The notes beneath the pieces were generated by a model that did no database searches, had not been told where the DNA came from, and worked only from the letters and a program-made list of their open reading frames with translations. Made by a program: the position numbers and the translations under genes. A DNA stretch of 64,000 nucleotides from Fodinisporobacter ferrooxydans (GTDB lineage Bacteria > Bacillota > Bacilli > Tumebacillales > MYW30-H2), in assembly GCF_022818495.1 (NCBI RefSeq), contig NZ_CP089291.1, forward strand, positions 1-64,000. The letters are read 5' to 3'. Of the stretch, positions 35,277 through 41,398 are shown piece by piece. Every line of letters begins with the position of its first letter. The first letter of the stretch is position 1.

Positions 35277-35925
35277 CCTGCATCCCCTTTGTGATCCCTT
35301 CTTTCACTGCGAATGCAGCAGCTTGAAACCGATTCTGCATTTTTAACTTTACCAAAATATTCCCGACATGGTTGCGTACTGTGTTTTCGCTGATAAATAA
35401 CCGCTGGGCGATCTCGCGATTTGTTGCGCCGGTGCTTAATTCACGCAATATATCAATCTCTCTGGGAGTGAGCTGTTCAACTTGGGGATTTGATTTGTGC
35501 AGGATTTTTGAAAGTTCTGATAGTAGTTTTACGGTTATATTGCCAGGAACGACTGCCTCCCCGGCATACACGCGGCGTATCGCTTCGATCATATCATCCG
35601 GATCCGTTGTTTTCATTACATATCCATGTGCCCCATTTTCGATTGCCGCAAAAAGCAAATGTTCACTCATATTTCCTGTCAAAACCAACACGCGTGTAGA
35701 AATATCCATGCCACGAAGTTTACATAAAGTTTCTATTCCATCCATACCTGGCATTGTCAGATCCAGTATAAGTATATCAGGAGCTGATCTCCTGATTGCA
35801 AAAATGGCCTCTTCCCCATTGCTTGCCTCTCCCACAACCTGAATATCACCTGCTTGTTGCAAAATCTCAATCAATCCAGCCCGGAACAATTTATGATCAT
35901 CAACGACAAAAACGTGAATTGGCAT
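35266..35925 (-). CDS. NarL/LuxR-type response regulator
   Basis: A 219-residue regulator. The receiver domain (4-120) has the acidic pair VVDDH, the phospho-acceptor aspartate in ILILDLTMPGMDG and a conserved lysine in GYVMKTTDP. The LuxR-type helix-turn-helix (about 150-210) carries LTPREIDILRELSTGATNREIA. It is encoded upstream of and translationally coupled with the histidine kinase. It is the last gene before the right core repeat of the spoVR element. Confidence 0.93.
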   Translation of the reverse strand: MPIHVFVVDDHKLFRAGLIEILQQAGDIQVVGEASNGEEAIFAIRRSAPDILILDLTMPGMDGIETLCKLRGMDISTRVLVLTGNMSEHLLFAAIENGAHGYVMKTTDPDDMIEAIRRVYAGEAVVPGNITVKLLSELSKILHKSNPQVEQLTPREIDILRELSTGATNREIAQRLFISENTVRNHVGNILVKLKMQNRFQAAAFAVKEGITKGMQDEK

Positions 35926-36083
35926 ATCCCCTTACCTCGCTGTCTGAAAATAGTTGTTGTACGCCACTTCGAATGTACTTTTAGGTTGTAAAGGCTCTTG
36001 TCGTCTTAAGTAACTTTGTGAATTTATTCCAATATTAATGTATGCTTTAAATTTGCAAATATCCATACATCATTTTTATTTCT

Positions 36084-36111
36084 AGAATGAACCCTAATTT
36101 GAGTTCATTCT
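36084..36111. terminator. Hairpin near the right end of the spoVR element
   Basis: AGAATGAAC pairs with GTTCATTCT around ten bases. It lies between the response-regulator promoter region and the end of the spoVR 5' segment, and could insulate the element from the host gene. Confidence 0.4.
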
Positions 36112-36182
36112 GTATTTTAATCGAGTATCAAACAAACCTTATAACTTGCTGTAATGCTTGTCCTATGAAAACAAAACTCTTT

Positions 36183-37004
36183 TTAAGCAACTTTGCGATA
36201 GGTCGCCCAGCCTTCGTTCATGATCTTTGTCTCGATTTGCGGCCAAAAATATAACATTTCATCCCGCAAGATGGATAAGACATCCCGTTCCCATTCCTGC
36301 AATGCCTTGCTGTGTTCGATCAGGAACAACATAATGTCTTTTTGCGGAAACGGCGGGAATTTGGAAATGGAACGTTCGCCAGTATTAGTTTCTGCGTTTT
36401 TTTCCTTTTTCGTTCCGATGCTCCAAATGTCATCATAGGGTGTTTTGCTATCGACTCTCTCGCTTATTCTTGGTTTATCCAAATCCCTTGGCCGAGTTCT
36501 TCTTGCAAACGTCGGGTCTACATGTTCCTGAATCGCCATGCCTGCATCCAAGAACTCCTCGACCGCCGGCTTGCCGTATTCGATCTCATACGATCGAATC
36601 CTGTCGGCACTCACCGCCATGCTCTCTATCATGTAGCGGGAAGTGCCCGCAAACATCGCGTTGTTTTTGAAGAAATCGCAGTGTGCAAGTACGTGTGCGG
36701 ATACGAGCTTATTTTGAATCAATGTATTGCCATCCAAAAGAAAGGCATAACACGGATTCGAGTTGAATACAAGCTCATAGATACGGCTTAACCCAAAATC
36801 GTACTGCATTTTCATTCGATGGAAAGCCTTCCCGAAACTCCAGTGGCTAAACCTTGTGGGCATTGCATATGCGCCAAACGTATATAATACATCGGCTGGA
36901 CAGATTTCAAACCGCATATCGTAGTAATCCAATCCAAAGTCATGAGCAATCTTCATCATTTGTTCAATAGAAATTTCCAATTGTTGCATTTCGTCCTTGG
37001 TCAT
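36183..37004 (-). CDS. spoVR: spoVR, 5' segment (N-terminal ~268 residues)
   Basis: This is the N-terminal half of SpoVR, starting MTKDEMQQLEISIEQMMKIA behind GGGAGGT. It covers typical SpoVR sequence (FGAYAMPTRFSHWSFGKAFH, NPCYAFLLDGNTLIQNKLV, AHCDFFKNNAMF) up to NEGWATY. Past the core repeat the reading frame enters element DNA and stops after four foreign residues (RKVA). The remaining 206 residues lie at 15830-16469. In the present arrangement only a truncated 273-residue protein could be made. It begins 12 bp after the yhbH stop, so the two genes form one transcription unit. Confidence 0.95.
   Translation of the reverse strand: MTKDEMQQLEISIEQMMKIAHDFGLDYYDMRFEICPADVLYTFGAYAMPTRFSHWSFGKAFHRMKMQYDFGLSRIYELVFNSNPCYAFLLDGNTLIQNKLVSAHVLAHCDFFKNNAMFAGTSRYMIESMAVSADRIRSYEIEYGKPAVEEFLDAGMAIQEHVDPTFARRTRPRDLDKPRISERVDSKTPYDDIWSIGTKKEKNAETNTGERSISKFPPFPQKDIMLFLIEHSKALQEWERDVLSILRDEMLYFWPQIETKIMNEGWATYRKVA
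36199..36219. repeat. Right core attachment repeat (21 bp)
   Basis: Identical over 21 bp to 16449-16469 and in direct orientation. It marks the other junction of the spoVR element and codes for NEGWATY in the spoVR 5' segment. Confidence 0.95.
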
Positions 37005-37016
37005 CGCGATACCTCC

Positions 37017-37172
37017 CTACGACGCCCGTTCAGAATCTTTTACAAAGAACGTTCGCAGCGCTTTATAGACTTCCGTTTTTTCTTTGATGACAGCATATTT
37101 GAATTTGGGATCATCAATCTGTTTAAACGCATTCATCAATGTAGACGAACGGTTGTATTGGTATAGCTCTCC
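37017..37172 (-). pseudogene. yhbH: yhbH, 3' end only (about 51 codons)
   Basis: Immediately upstream of spoVR a frame ends ...EVYKALRTFFVKDSERAS. The readable part begins GELYQYNRSSTLMNAFKQID and matches my recollection of the C-terminus of the DUF444 sporulation protein YhbH. Homology stops abruptly at the GEL codons. Upstream the frame reads unrelated residues back to an in-frame stop after about a dozen codons, and prophage genes start at 37198. The N-terminal ~330 residues are not in the window. YhbH and SpoVR are commonly encoded together, often with the PrkA kinase, so this is the authentic neighbour interrupted by the prophage. Confidence 0.8.
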
Positions 37173-37197
37173 ATGATGTATACATATCTTTATAACT

Positions 37198-37665
37198 TTA
37201 TAGTCGAATCACTCGATACGGACCACGTGCGAAAAAAGTAAAACCAGATGCAACCTCACAAATGACTTGTTTATCTTGCAGTCCAAGTATTAAAAGTGCT
37301 GCAGTCGTATGTGCTATCGGTCGATTTAACGAAAATGATAATTCATCTAGCTCACTCCATTCTTCTTGAGAAAACCGCATATGAAGTCTTACATTATATT
37401 CACTGTTTAATAGAATTATTTCATCCAAATTTCTGTGATCAGTATGCCCACACCAAATACTGCGATCCCTCGAATAATCTCGAAAAAAGTAAGGGCCCAG
37501 CTTTCCGATAATTTCGTTTGTATTAAAAGAAGTCATTACGACTTTTCTTGCCGTTTCTCCATCAAAATCACGAATGTAATTTGCGAGATCATGAACAAAC
37601 TTGTGAACCCATTCCGGACAATACGGGGAAATCTGCGGTTTTTTATTTCTCCTCCACCCTTTCAT
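37198..37665 (-). CDS. Hypothetical prophage protein with ribbon-helix-helix-like segment
   Basis: A 155-residue protein of unknown family at the very end of the prophage. Residues about 94-130 (VRLHMRFSQEEWSELDELSF followed by NRPIAHTTAALLILG) have the strand-helix-helix pattern of ribbon-helix-helix DNA-binding domains. The gene ends 26 bp from the yhbH junction. A terminal position and a DNA-binding motif would suit a regulator or recombination accessory factor; this is inference. Confidence 0.6.
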   Translation of the reverse strand: MKGWRRNKKPQISPYCPEWVHKFVHDLANYIRDFDGETARKVVMTSFNTNEIIGKLGPYFFRDYSRDRSIWCGHTDHRNLDEIILLNSEYNVRLHMRFSQEEWSELDELSFSLNRPIAHTTAALLILGLQDKQVICEVASGFTFFARGPYRVIRL

Positions 37666-37770
37666 TACTCACCATCTCCTCTCATTATTTTGAAACAATC
37701 CCAGGTACCCAGTAGCACAGTACCACTTTGTTTTCGGGGAAGTAGGGAACGGTTGTTTGGTTTCGATATT

Positions 37771-37801
37771 GTTTAAAACTGGTTTAAAACAAATCTAAAA
37801 C
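37771..37801. repeat. Three 11-bp-spaced iterons (parC-like)
   Basis: GTTTAAAAC at 37771 and 37782 and the variant ATCTAAAAC at 37793 are spaced exactly 11 bp apart, one helical turn. They directly follow the parR-like stop codon. A fourth copy in inverse orientation lies at 38941-38949 before parM. Such phased repeats are typical centromere or operator sites of ParR proteins. Confidence 0.6.
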
Positions 37802-38112
37802 TAAAAGAATGCTTCGGCTGAATCGAATTCTCCCTTTCCTTCGGTTAGTTCCATTACAGAATCAGTTTCAGGTGTTACTGGAACTAATGGTATAGTAGGA
37901 CTTTCTAGCATTGTTGGTCGTGTACGTAGGCTATCAAGCCAACGTTTTGCCGCACCACTGAAGTTCACCATGCTGCTTGCTAGTTCAAACAGTTCAAGTT
38001 GATACGGATCCCTAATGTTGAACGTAACGGCAAGACTTACGATTTCGCAGTTCTCACTTCTTTTTTGTGTTTTTAATCCCTTATTGCGCTTGCCTTGCAG
38101 ATTCAATTGCAT
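37801..38112 (-). CDS. ParR-like DNA-binding partition adaptor
   Basis: A 103-residue protein. A basic N-terminus (KRNKGLKTQKR) leads into SLAVTFNIRDPYQLELFELA then FSGAAKRWLDSL, a ribbon-helix-helix arrangement like that of plasmid ParR proteins. The C-terminal tail is acidic and proline-rich, suitable for contacting the actin-like filament. It overlaps the parM-like gene by 32 bp and is followed by phased repeats that could be its centromere. Confidence 0.7.
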   Translation of the reverse strand: MQLNLQGKRNKGLKTQKRSENCEIVSLAVTFNIRDPYQLELFELASSMVNFSGAAKRWLDSLRTRPTMLESPTIPLVPVTPETDSVMELTEGKGEFDSAEAFF

Positions 38113-38899
38113 TCACCCCTGCTTCCCGGAATGCCCAGGCATTCGCATATAATGCATCATGATACGCTTCAACGTCCGATGTATATTGCCGAAAATAATC
38201 GGATAAAACACTTGCTTTACCACCAATCAAAATGATTGGAGAAAGTGACCCGAGACGTTTACTTAACTCTGCGACCGTCATCCGAGCAAACATCGATGAA
38301 TTAATTTCCACCGTATCTAATCCATAGTCCAGGCTTCCACTCAATCGGTTAATCCATTTTCCATACTGGAAGGTTGCATAGTTGACCGTTCGTCCTCCGG
38401 GATCTACTACATGAAAGCGATCCGTTCTGCGTAATGCCCAGCCGAATGTTGCTGCTTCCGCTGCTACTTCCACTCGTACAATGCTAAAGCTTTTTTCTTC
38501 TTGGTTTACCGTGATCGTGTGATCCCCCAGTAGGAGCTGCTTCAGTCGCAATTTTTCACCGGCTGTATGATTTTCAATCGGCTCACCCGTAACTAGAAAG
38601 ATAGAACTTCTGTCAGGCACCACTCGGTGCAATGCCGTTAAAACAAAAATCTTCGTATCCAAGTGAACCTTACTTTTAATCATCATCTGCGTGCCGTCCG
38701 GGCTTTCGATCTTTGCAATACCGCCGACATAGTACTGTTGACCGGCATAATCAACGACCATATCCGTTCGAGAAAGTTCCACTTCTAACTTTGGTTTCAG
38801 ATACGCCCCTAAACAAGCAGGAAAATATTCTCTTACACCATCCCCAACTACTTTGATTCCGTTTCTGCCGGCATCCACGCCTACAATCATAAGAGCCAT
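38081..38899 (-). CDS. ParM/Alp-type actin-like partition protein
   Basis: A 272-residue actin-fold ATPase. MIVGVDAGRNGIKVVGD is the phosphate-1 motif, HVVDPGGRTVNYA the phosphate-2 motif, and PIILIGGKASVLSDYFRQY the adenosine-binding loop. This order and length fit the ParM/Alp7A group of segregation proteins that polymerise and push DNA copies apart. It is followed in the operon by the ParR-like gene. A GTTTAAAAC copy sits 42 bp upstream of the start, consistent with autoregulation by ParR. Confidence 0.85.
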   Translation of the reverse strand: MALMIVGVDAGRNGIKVVGDGVREYFPACLGAYLKPKLEVELSRTDMVVDYAGQQYYVGGIAKIESPDGTQMMIKSKVHLDTKIFVLTALHRVVPDRSSIFLVTGEPIENHTAGEKLRLKQLLLGDHTITVNQEEKSFSIVRVEVAAEAATFGWALRRTDRFHVVDPGGRTVNYATFQYGKWINRLSGSLDYGLDTVEINSSMFARMTVAELSKRLGSLSPIILIGGKASVLSDYFRQYTSDVEAYHDALYANAWAFREAGVNAIESARQAQ

Positions 38900-38940
38900 A
38901 CTCTCATCCGCCTTTCAGTTTATTGATTGTTTATGAATTA

Positions 38941-38949
38941 GTTTTAAAC
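38941..38949. promoter_or_regulatory. Upstream copy of the partition iteron
   Basis: GTTTTAAAC is the reverse complement of the iteron at 37771. It lies 42 bp before parM in the AT-rich promoter region (38900-39030). Confidence 0.5.
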
Positions 38950-39038
38950 TGTTGATGGTTAAGATATATGACTATACATAAAGAAAATATGACGATATAT
39001 TTTGCAAATGATGTATAAAAATTTATTTAAGTGTCAAT

Positions 39039-39195
39039 AACGATAATGCAGTATCGTTCGAACAAGGAAGATCAGGCCTGTTCATTCCTACATACAGCAC
39101 ACGAATAGAGACGAGTCTCGAGTATTTGACGTGCGCTAAACCTGGTAATGCAGATACTTAGGCTGAAAGTGACGACTTTCGGCCTATTCGTGTGC
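39039..39195. ncRNA. Structured element, copy A (unknown family)
   Basis: About 157 bp folding into a chain of hairpins. Hairpin 1 is AACGATA/TATCGTT (39039-39058). Hairpin 2 is AGGAA/TTCCT (39065-39089). A 10-bp outer stem GCACACGAAT/ATTCGTGTGC (39097-39106 with 39186-39195) encloses GAGA/TCTC (39108-39119), AGTATTTG/CAGATACT (39121-39158) and AGGCTGAAAGT/ACTTTCGGCCT (39160-39185). The same architecture recurs at 43120-43269 with compensatory changes. Conserved unpaired segments are TTCGAACAA, TACATA and GTGCGC-AAACC. The transcribed strand is not certain. I do not recognise it as a named RNA. Confidence 0.55.
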
Positions 39196-39208
39196 AATAA
39201 AAAGACCG

Positions 39209-39397
39209 CTACATTTGCGGCCAAATATCATAAACGGTTAATCCGAGAACTTTTGCGATTGCATAGGCCTTATCTAATAAAGGAACAGATCCGACAATGT
39301 AGGAATGTATAGTATTTCTGTTCACACCGGATTTTTCCGAAAGCCAAGTAATCGTAAATCCTCGTTCCTCTTTGATTTGTTCCAACCGACATTCCAC
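39209..39397 (-). CDS. Small Xre-family transcriptional regulator
   Basis: A 62-residue helix-turn-helix protein (LEQIKEERGFTITWLSEKSG, VNRNTIHSYIVG), consisting of little more than the HTH. I placed the start at GTG 39397 behind GAGGTGG; the longer open frame upstream is non-coding and crosses the divergent promoter region. It is divergent from the small-peptide gene at 39558, with an operator-like palindrome between them. Its stop codon is inside a GGCCGC/GCGGTC hairpin followed by TTTTT, which acts as its terminator. Confidence 0.8.
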   Translation of the reverse strand: MECRLEQIKEERGFTITWLSEKSGVNRNTIHSYIVGSVPLLDKAYAIAKVLGLTVYDIWPQM

Positions 39398-39475
39398 GTC
39401 ATCCACCTCACAAAACTCATTCGTGAAGCGGTCTGTCGAATCCTTTGATGAAGAATGTCGAAAAATAAATAATCG

Positions 39476-39499
39476 AATTGTATCGCTAACAATACAATT
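39476..39499. promoter_or_regulatory. Operator-like palindrome between divergent genes
   Basis: AATTGTAT and ATACAATT form a perfect 8-bp inverted repeat with an 8-bp spacer. It overlaps plausible promoter elements for both the Xre gene and the peptide gene. Confidence 0.5.
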
Positions 39500-39557
39500 A
39501 TATGGTATATTATTCCTAGAGGGTGTGGTAAACACGCTCCCGAAGGGAGGCAAGGTG

Positions 39558-39635
39558 ATGGAGAAGTGGATATTACTTCTTACTGCTGTGATCAACCTGG
39601 TAACTGCCATCGTGAATCTCAGCAGAAAAAAGTAA
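39558..39635 (+). CDS. 25-aa hydrophobic peptide, type I toxin/holin-like
   Basis: The peptide MEKWILLLTAVINLVTAIVN ends in a basic LSRKK tail: one membrane helix plus positive charges. It has a good ribosome site (GGGAGGCAAGGTG). About 40 bp after the stop, a strong GCAGG..GAGGGC/GCCCTC..CTGC hairpin follows. This peptide-plus-hairpin layout is typical of Firmicute type I toxin mRNAs of the TxpA/holin-like toxin kind. An antisense RNA promoter was not identified. Confidence 0.6.
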   Translation: MEKWILLLTAVINLVTAIVNLSRKK

Positions 39636-39672
39636 AGACCCCACCGCTGGCACGGATAGGGTCGAACACAAA

Positions 39673-39703
39673 GGCAGGAACGAGGGCGAAAGCCCTCCCT
39701 GCT
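39673..39703. terminator. Strong hairpin after the 25-aa peptide gene
   Basis: GCAGG-AAC-GAGGGC closes on GCCCTC-C-CTGC with a GAAA tetraloop. A T-rich run follows only weakly, so it may be a stability or antisense-pairing element. Confidence 0.55.
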
Positions 39704-39763
39704 ACCATCATCTTACGCTTATCATACTCTCGATATTCATATAAGTCAAAGGAGCTGTAAACT

Positions 39764-39847
39764 ATGCAAACATTAACGTTTGTCATCAGTGTTGCCGGAC
39801 TTGTTATTTCTATCGTTGCTCTATTTCAAGCTTTGAAAAGGAGGTAA
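39764..39847 (+). CDS. 27-aa hydrophobic peptide
   Basis: The peptide begins MQTLTFVISVAGLVISIVAL, continues FQALK and ends in two arginines. It is one membrane helix with a basic end, similar in design to the 25-aa peptide upstream. AAAGGAGCTG precedes the ATG. The stop codon lies within the ribosome site of the next gene, so the two are translationally coupled. Confidence 0.55.
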   Translation: MQTLTFVISVAGLVISIVALFQALKRR

Positions 39848-39852
39848 TTCGT

Positions 39853-40038
39853 TTGGCAAAGCCTCTGTCATTTCGATTTCCTGATGAGTTTACAACGTTT
39901 CTTCGCACTTGGTCGTTTGTAACAGGTGAGGAACAGCGTGAATTGTTAGAAAAGGCATTTTATGAATATACGGAAAAACATCCCGGGACTAAAGAAAAAG
40001 TGGAACAGATTATAAATGTCATGGACTCCCCAAAGTGA
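39853..40038 (+). CDS. Ribbon-helix-helix-like small protein
   Basis: A 61-residue protein whose SFRFPDEFTTFLRTWSFVTG and following EEQRELLEKAFYEYTEKHP suggest a strand-helix-helix DNA-binding fold. The start is TTG 39853, eight bases after AAGGAGG. It follows the 27-aa membrane peptide with coupled translation, an arrangement that could be a toxin with its regulator; this is unproven. Its stop lies in the downstream terminator. Confidence 0.6.
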   Translation: MAKPLSFRFPDEFTTFLRTWSFVTGEEQRELLEKAFYEYTEKHPGTKEKVEQIINVMDSPK

Positions 40039-40053
40039 TGGGGATTATTTTTT
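40026..40053 (+). terminator. Terminator overlapping the RHH-like gene end
   Basis: TCCCC pairs with GGGGA around eight bases, followed by TTATTTTTT. Confidence 0.7.
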
Positions 40054-40261
40054 ACACAGCTCGACGATTCACCACAGGTACGACTGCTAGTATGTTGTCG
40101 ATGACAAACGTCCGGCTGGCACGCTTCGTGTAGCAGTATGCTTTTATGTAATCATCGCGGATCGACTGCAGCTTTACTTTCCGCTGGCTCATGGCTCCGT
40201 GACGGTCCATGTAGATCATTTCGACGGTTTGGCCGAGACAACGTTGGAGATCTTTGAGCAT
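40052..40261 (-). CDS. Small WYL-domain-like protein
   Basis: A 69-residue protein. VEMIYMDRHGAMSQRKVKLQ and IKAYCYTKRASRTFVIDNI match the core of a WYL-type SH3-beta-barrel, a ligand-sensing module common in phage-linked and defence-linked regulators. Here it stands alone without a helix-turn-helix. The start at 40261 follows GGGGTGATTCT. It is convergent with the RHH-like gene. Confidence 0.6.
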   Translation of the reverse strand: MLKDLQRCLGQTVEMIYMDRHGAMSQRKVKLQSIRDDYIKAYCYTKRASRTFVIDNILAVVPVVNRRAV

Positions 40262-40374
40262 AGAATCACCCCACAATAAGAACATTCGTTCGTATATAGA
40301 TTATTATATGCAAAAGGATCGCCAAAATATACAGTAAGAACTTAGAAAAAACGTAATATATTTGTATATATCTA

Positions 40375-40403
40375 TTGTTATGTTTAAATAGATATGGTAT
40401 AAT
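40375..40403 (+). promoter_or_regulatory. Sigma-A promoter of the 38-aa peptide gene
   Basis: TTGTTA (40375-40380) and TATAAT (40398-40403) are separated by exactly 17 bp, with a TGG just before the -10 element. The peptide start codon lies 25 bp downstream. Confidence 0.7.
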
Positions 40404-40427
40404 AAAATCAGAAAGGGGGGATGAAAA

Positions 40428-40544
40428 TTGAATGTATGGCTAACAACTCTAGGGCTGATACTGGTGATACTCCAGATCCTCAAAACAATCCTAGAGATCC
40501 TTGAAAAACTAAAAGGCCTACCCCGCAAGCGACGCAAAAGGTAA
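40428..40544 (+). CDS. 38-aa hydrophobic peptide with basic tail, type I toxin-like
   Basis: The peptide has a 27-residue leucine/isoleucine-rich helix (MNVWLTTLGLILVILQILKT at its start) and ends LKGLPRKRRKR. It starts at TTG 40428, behind AGAAAGGGGGG. A sigma-A promoter lies just upstream and a perfect long hairpin starts four bases after the stop. Strong promoter, tiny membrane peptide and 3' hairpin together are the signature of a type I toxin gene. The expected antisense RNA is not demonstrated. Confidence 0.62.
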   Translation: MNVWLTTLGLILVILQILKTILEILEKLKGLPRKRRKR

Positions 40545-40548
40545 GCCC

Positions 40549-40583
40549 GGTAAGAATGGGGAGTAGCCCCTCCCCTTCTTACC
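40549..40583. terminator. Long hairpin after the 38-aa peptide gene
   Basis: GGTAAGAA-T-GGGGAG pairs with CTCCCC-TTCTTACC, 14 bp with a single bulge and a six-base loop. Confidence 0.65.
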
Positions 40584-40612
40584 TCCATTATACAACAAGG
40601 AGGATGAAAATT

Positions 40613-40789
40613 ATGCGTTCAAGTGTTATGAATTTTTTTGAAAATATCGGTTGGATTGTTGTATTAGCGATCATTTTAACTGTTTACGTGATCAAGATAC
40701 CGCTATGGTTTCAGATTCTTCTTGTTATCATAGCTGGATTCAGTATATTTGCTACAACAGTATCATTGATTAAACGTTTTCGGAGGTAA
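40613..40789 (+). CDS. 58-aa two-helix membrane protein
   Basis: A small protein with two hydrophobic helices (about 10-28 and 30-49) and a basic KRFRR end. ATG 40613 follows AAGGAGG by eight bases. It begins a plus-strand run with the two HTH genes, with only two bases between its stop and the next start. Its function is unknown; the size and topology would permit a holin or a membrane anchor. Confidence 0.6.
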   Translation: MRSSVMNFFENIGWIVVLAIILTVYVIKIPLWFQILLVIIAGFSIFATTVSLIKRFRR

Positions 40790-40791
40790 CT

Positions 40792-41046
40792 ATGTATTTA
40801 CAGTTTGAAACGAAAGACGAGTTTATCCGATGGATTCAAGAAAACTTGTTAAGCCCCCATGAGGTTTCTGAATACTTGGGGGTTACCCCGCAAGCTGTCA
40901 ATCAGTCCGTGAAAAACGGGAAGCTTGTACCTATTAAGCAGGAACCGAGATTTTCTCTATTTTTAAAGGAAGATGTAGAAAATCGTAAAGAAGAATTACA
41001 AACTTTACGGACAAAATATCGTCCTTGGGAGAGTGATAAGAAATGA
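40792..41046 (+). CDS. Helix-turn-helix protein (excisionase-like), first paralogue
   Basis: An 84-residue protein. LLSPHEVSEYLGVTPQAVNQ then SVKNGKLVPIK is the MerR/HTH_17-type DNA-binding fold used by excisionases and small phage regulators. ATG follows GGAGGTAACT. It shares the layout MxLxFExxxxxxRxIxExxL with the next gene, so the two are tandem duplicates, overlapping by 4 bp. Confidence 0.72.
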   Translation: MYLQFETKDEFIRWIQENLLSPHEVSEYLGVTPQAVNQSVKNGKLVPIKQEPRFSLFLKEDVENRKEELQTLRTKYRPWESDKK

Positions 41047-41255
41047 GACTGCATTTTGAATCAGAAGAGGACTTGCGCCGGTATATTGCCGAGCAAGTCC
41101 TCACGACAACAGAGGTAACAGAAATGCTCGGTGTAACCAGGCAAATGGTGAATAAGCTCGTAAAAGGTGATAAACTACATCCTTTTAAAAGCAGCGGAGC
41201 CATAAGCTTATTTTTTAAAACAGATGTGGAGAAGTATCTTAAAAGTAAAGGATAA
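41043..41255 (+). CDS. Helix-turn-helix protein (excisionase-like), second paralogue
   Basis: A 70-residue protein with VLTTTEVTEMLGVTRQMVNK then LVKGDKLHPFK, the same fold as its upstream neighbour. The 4-bp ATGA overlap couples translation. A rho-independent terminator overlaps its end. Confidence 0.72.
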   Translation: MRLHFESEEDLRRYIAEQVLTTTEVTEMLGVTRQMVNKLVKGDKLHPFKSSGAISLFFKTDVEKYLKSKG

Positions 41256-41286
41256 CCCGGGATTGTCGCACCGGGGTTTTTCTTTT
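41254..41286 (+). terminator. Terminator of the plus-strand regulator block
   Basis: AACCCGG pairs with CCGGGGTT around ten bases, with TTTTTCTTTT following. Confidence 0.8.
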
Positions 41287-41398
41287 AATTGAATGGTTCT
41301 GCCACATGTCTGTAGATCAGGAACTGTGATCATGGCTGGCTTTGGTCGTGGGGAACGCTTGGGCGTAGAAACCGGATTAGAGGCTACTACTATCAAGA

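Larger units (their letters stand above)
16449..36219. mobile_element. 19.75-kb intervening element inside spoVR (vrin-like)
   Basis: The element is defined by identical 21-bp direct repeats at its ends, lying within spoVR codons. It interrupts spoVR so that excision between the repeats would restore the gene exactly. It encodes a SpoIVCA-type serine recombinase (26231-27682), matching the known strategy of the sigK skin element and SPbeta in spsM, where mother-cell excision rebuilds a sporulation gene. It carries no phage structural genes. Its cargo is a peptide-uptake/gamma-glutamyl hydrolysis operon, four glycosyltransferases, a two-component system and a replication-relaxation-type protein. 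The recombinase lies near the middle rather than at an end, which is unusual. Confidence 0.9.

Noticed and set aside
15830-37004. Two separate spoVR genes or a spoVR pseudogene pair
   Set aside because: The halves do not overlap except for the 21-bp repeat, are both undecayed and join in frame, so one split gene explains them better.
39057-39195. Known riboswitch classes (c-di-GMP, preQ1, cobalamin, SAM) for the structured elements
   Set aside because: The conserved unpaired motifs do not fit these classes, and the elements follow genes rather than lying in 5' leaders.
39372-39557. N-terminal extension of the 25-aa peptide (87-residue frame)
   Set aside because: It overlaps the divergent Xre start and operator, while the strong ribosome site lies just before ATG 39558.
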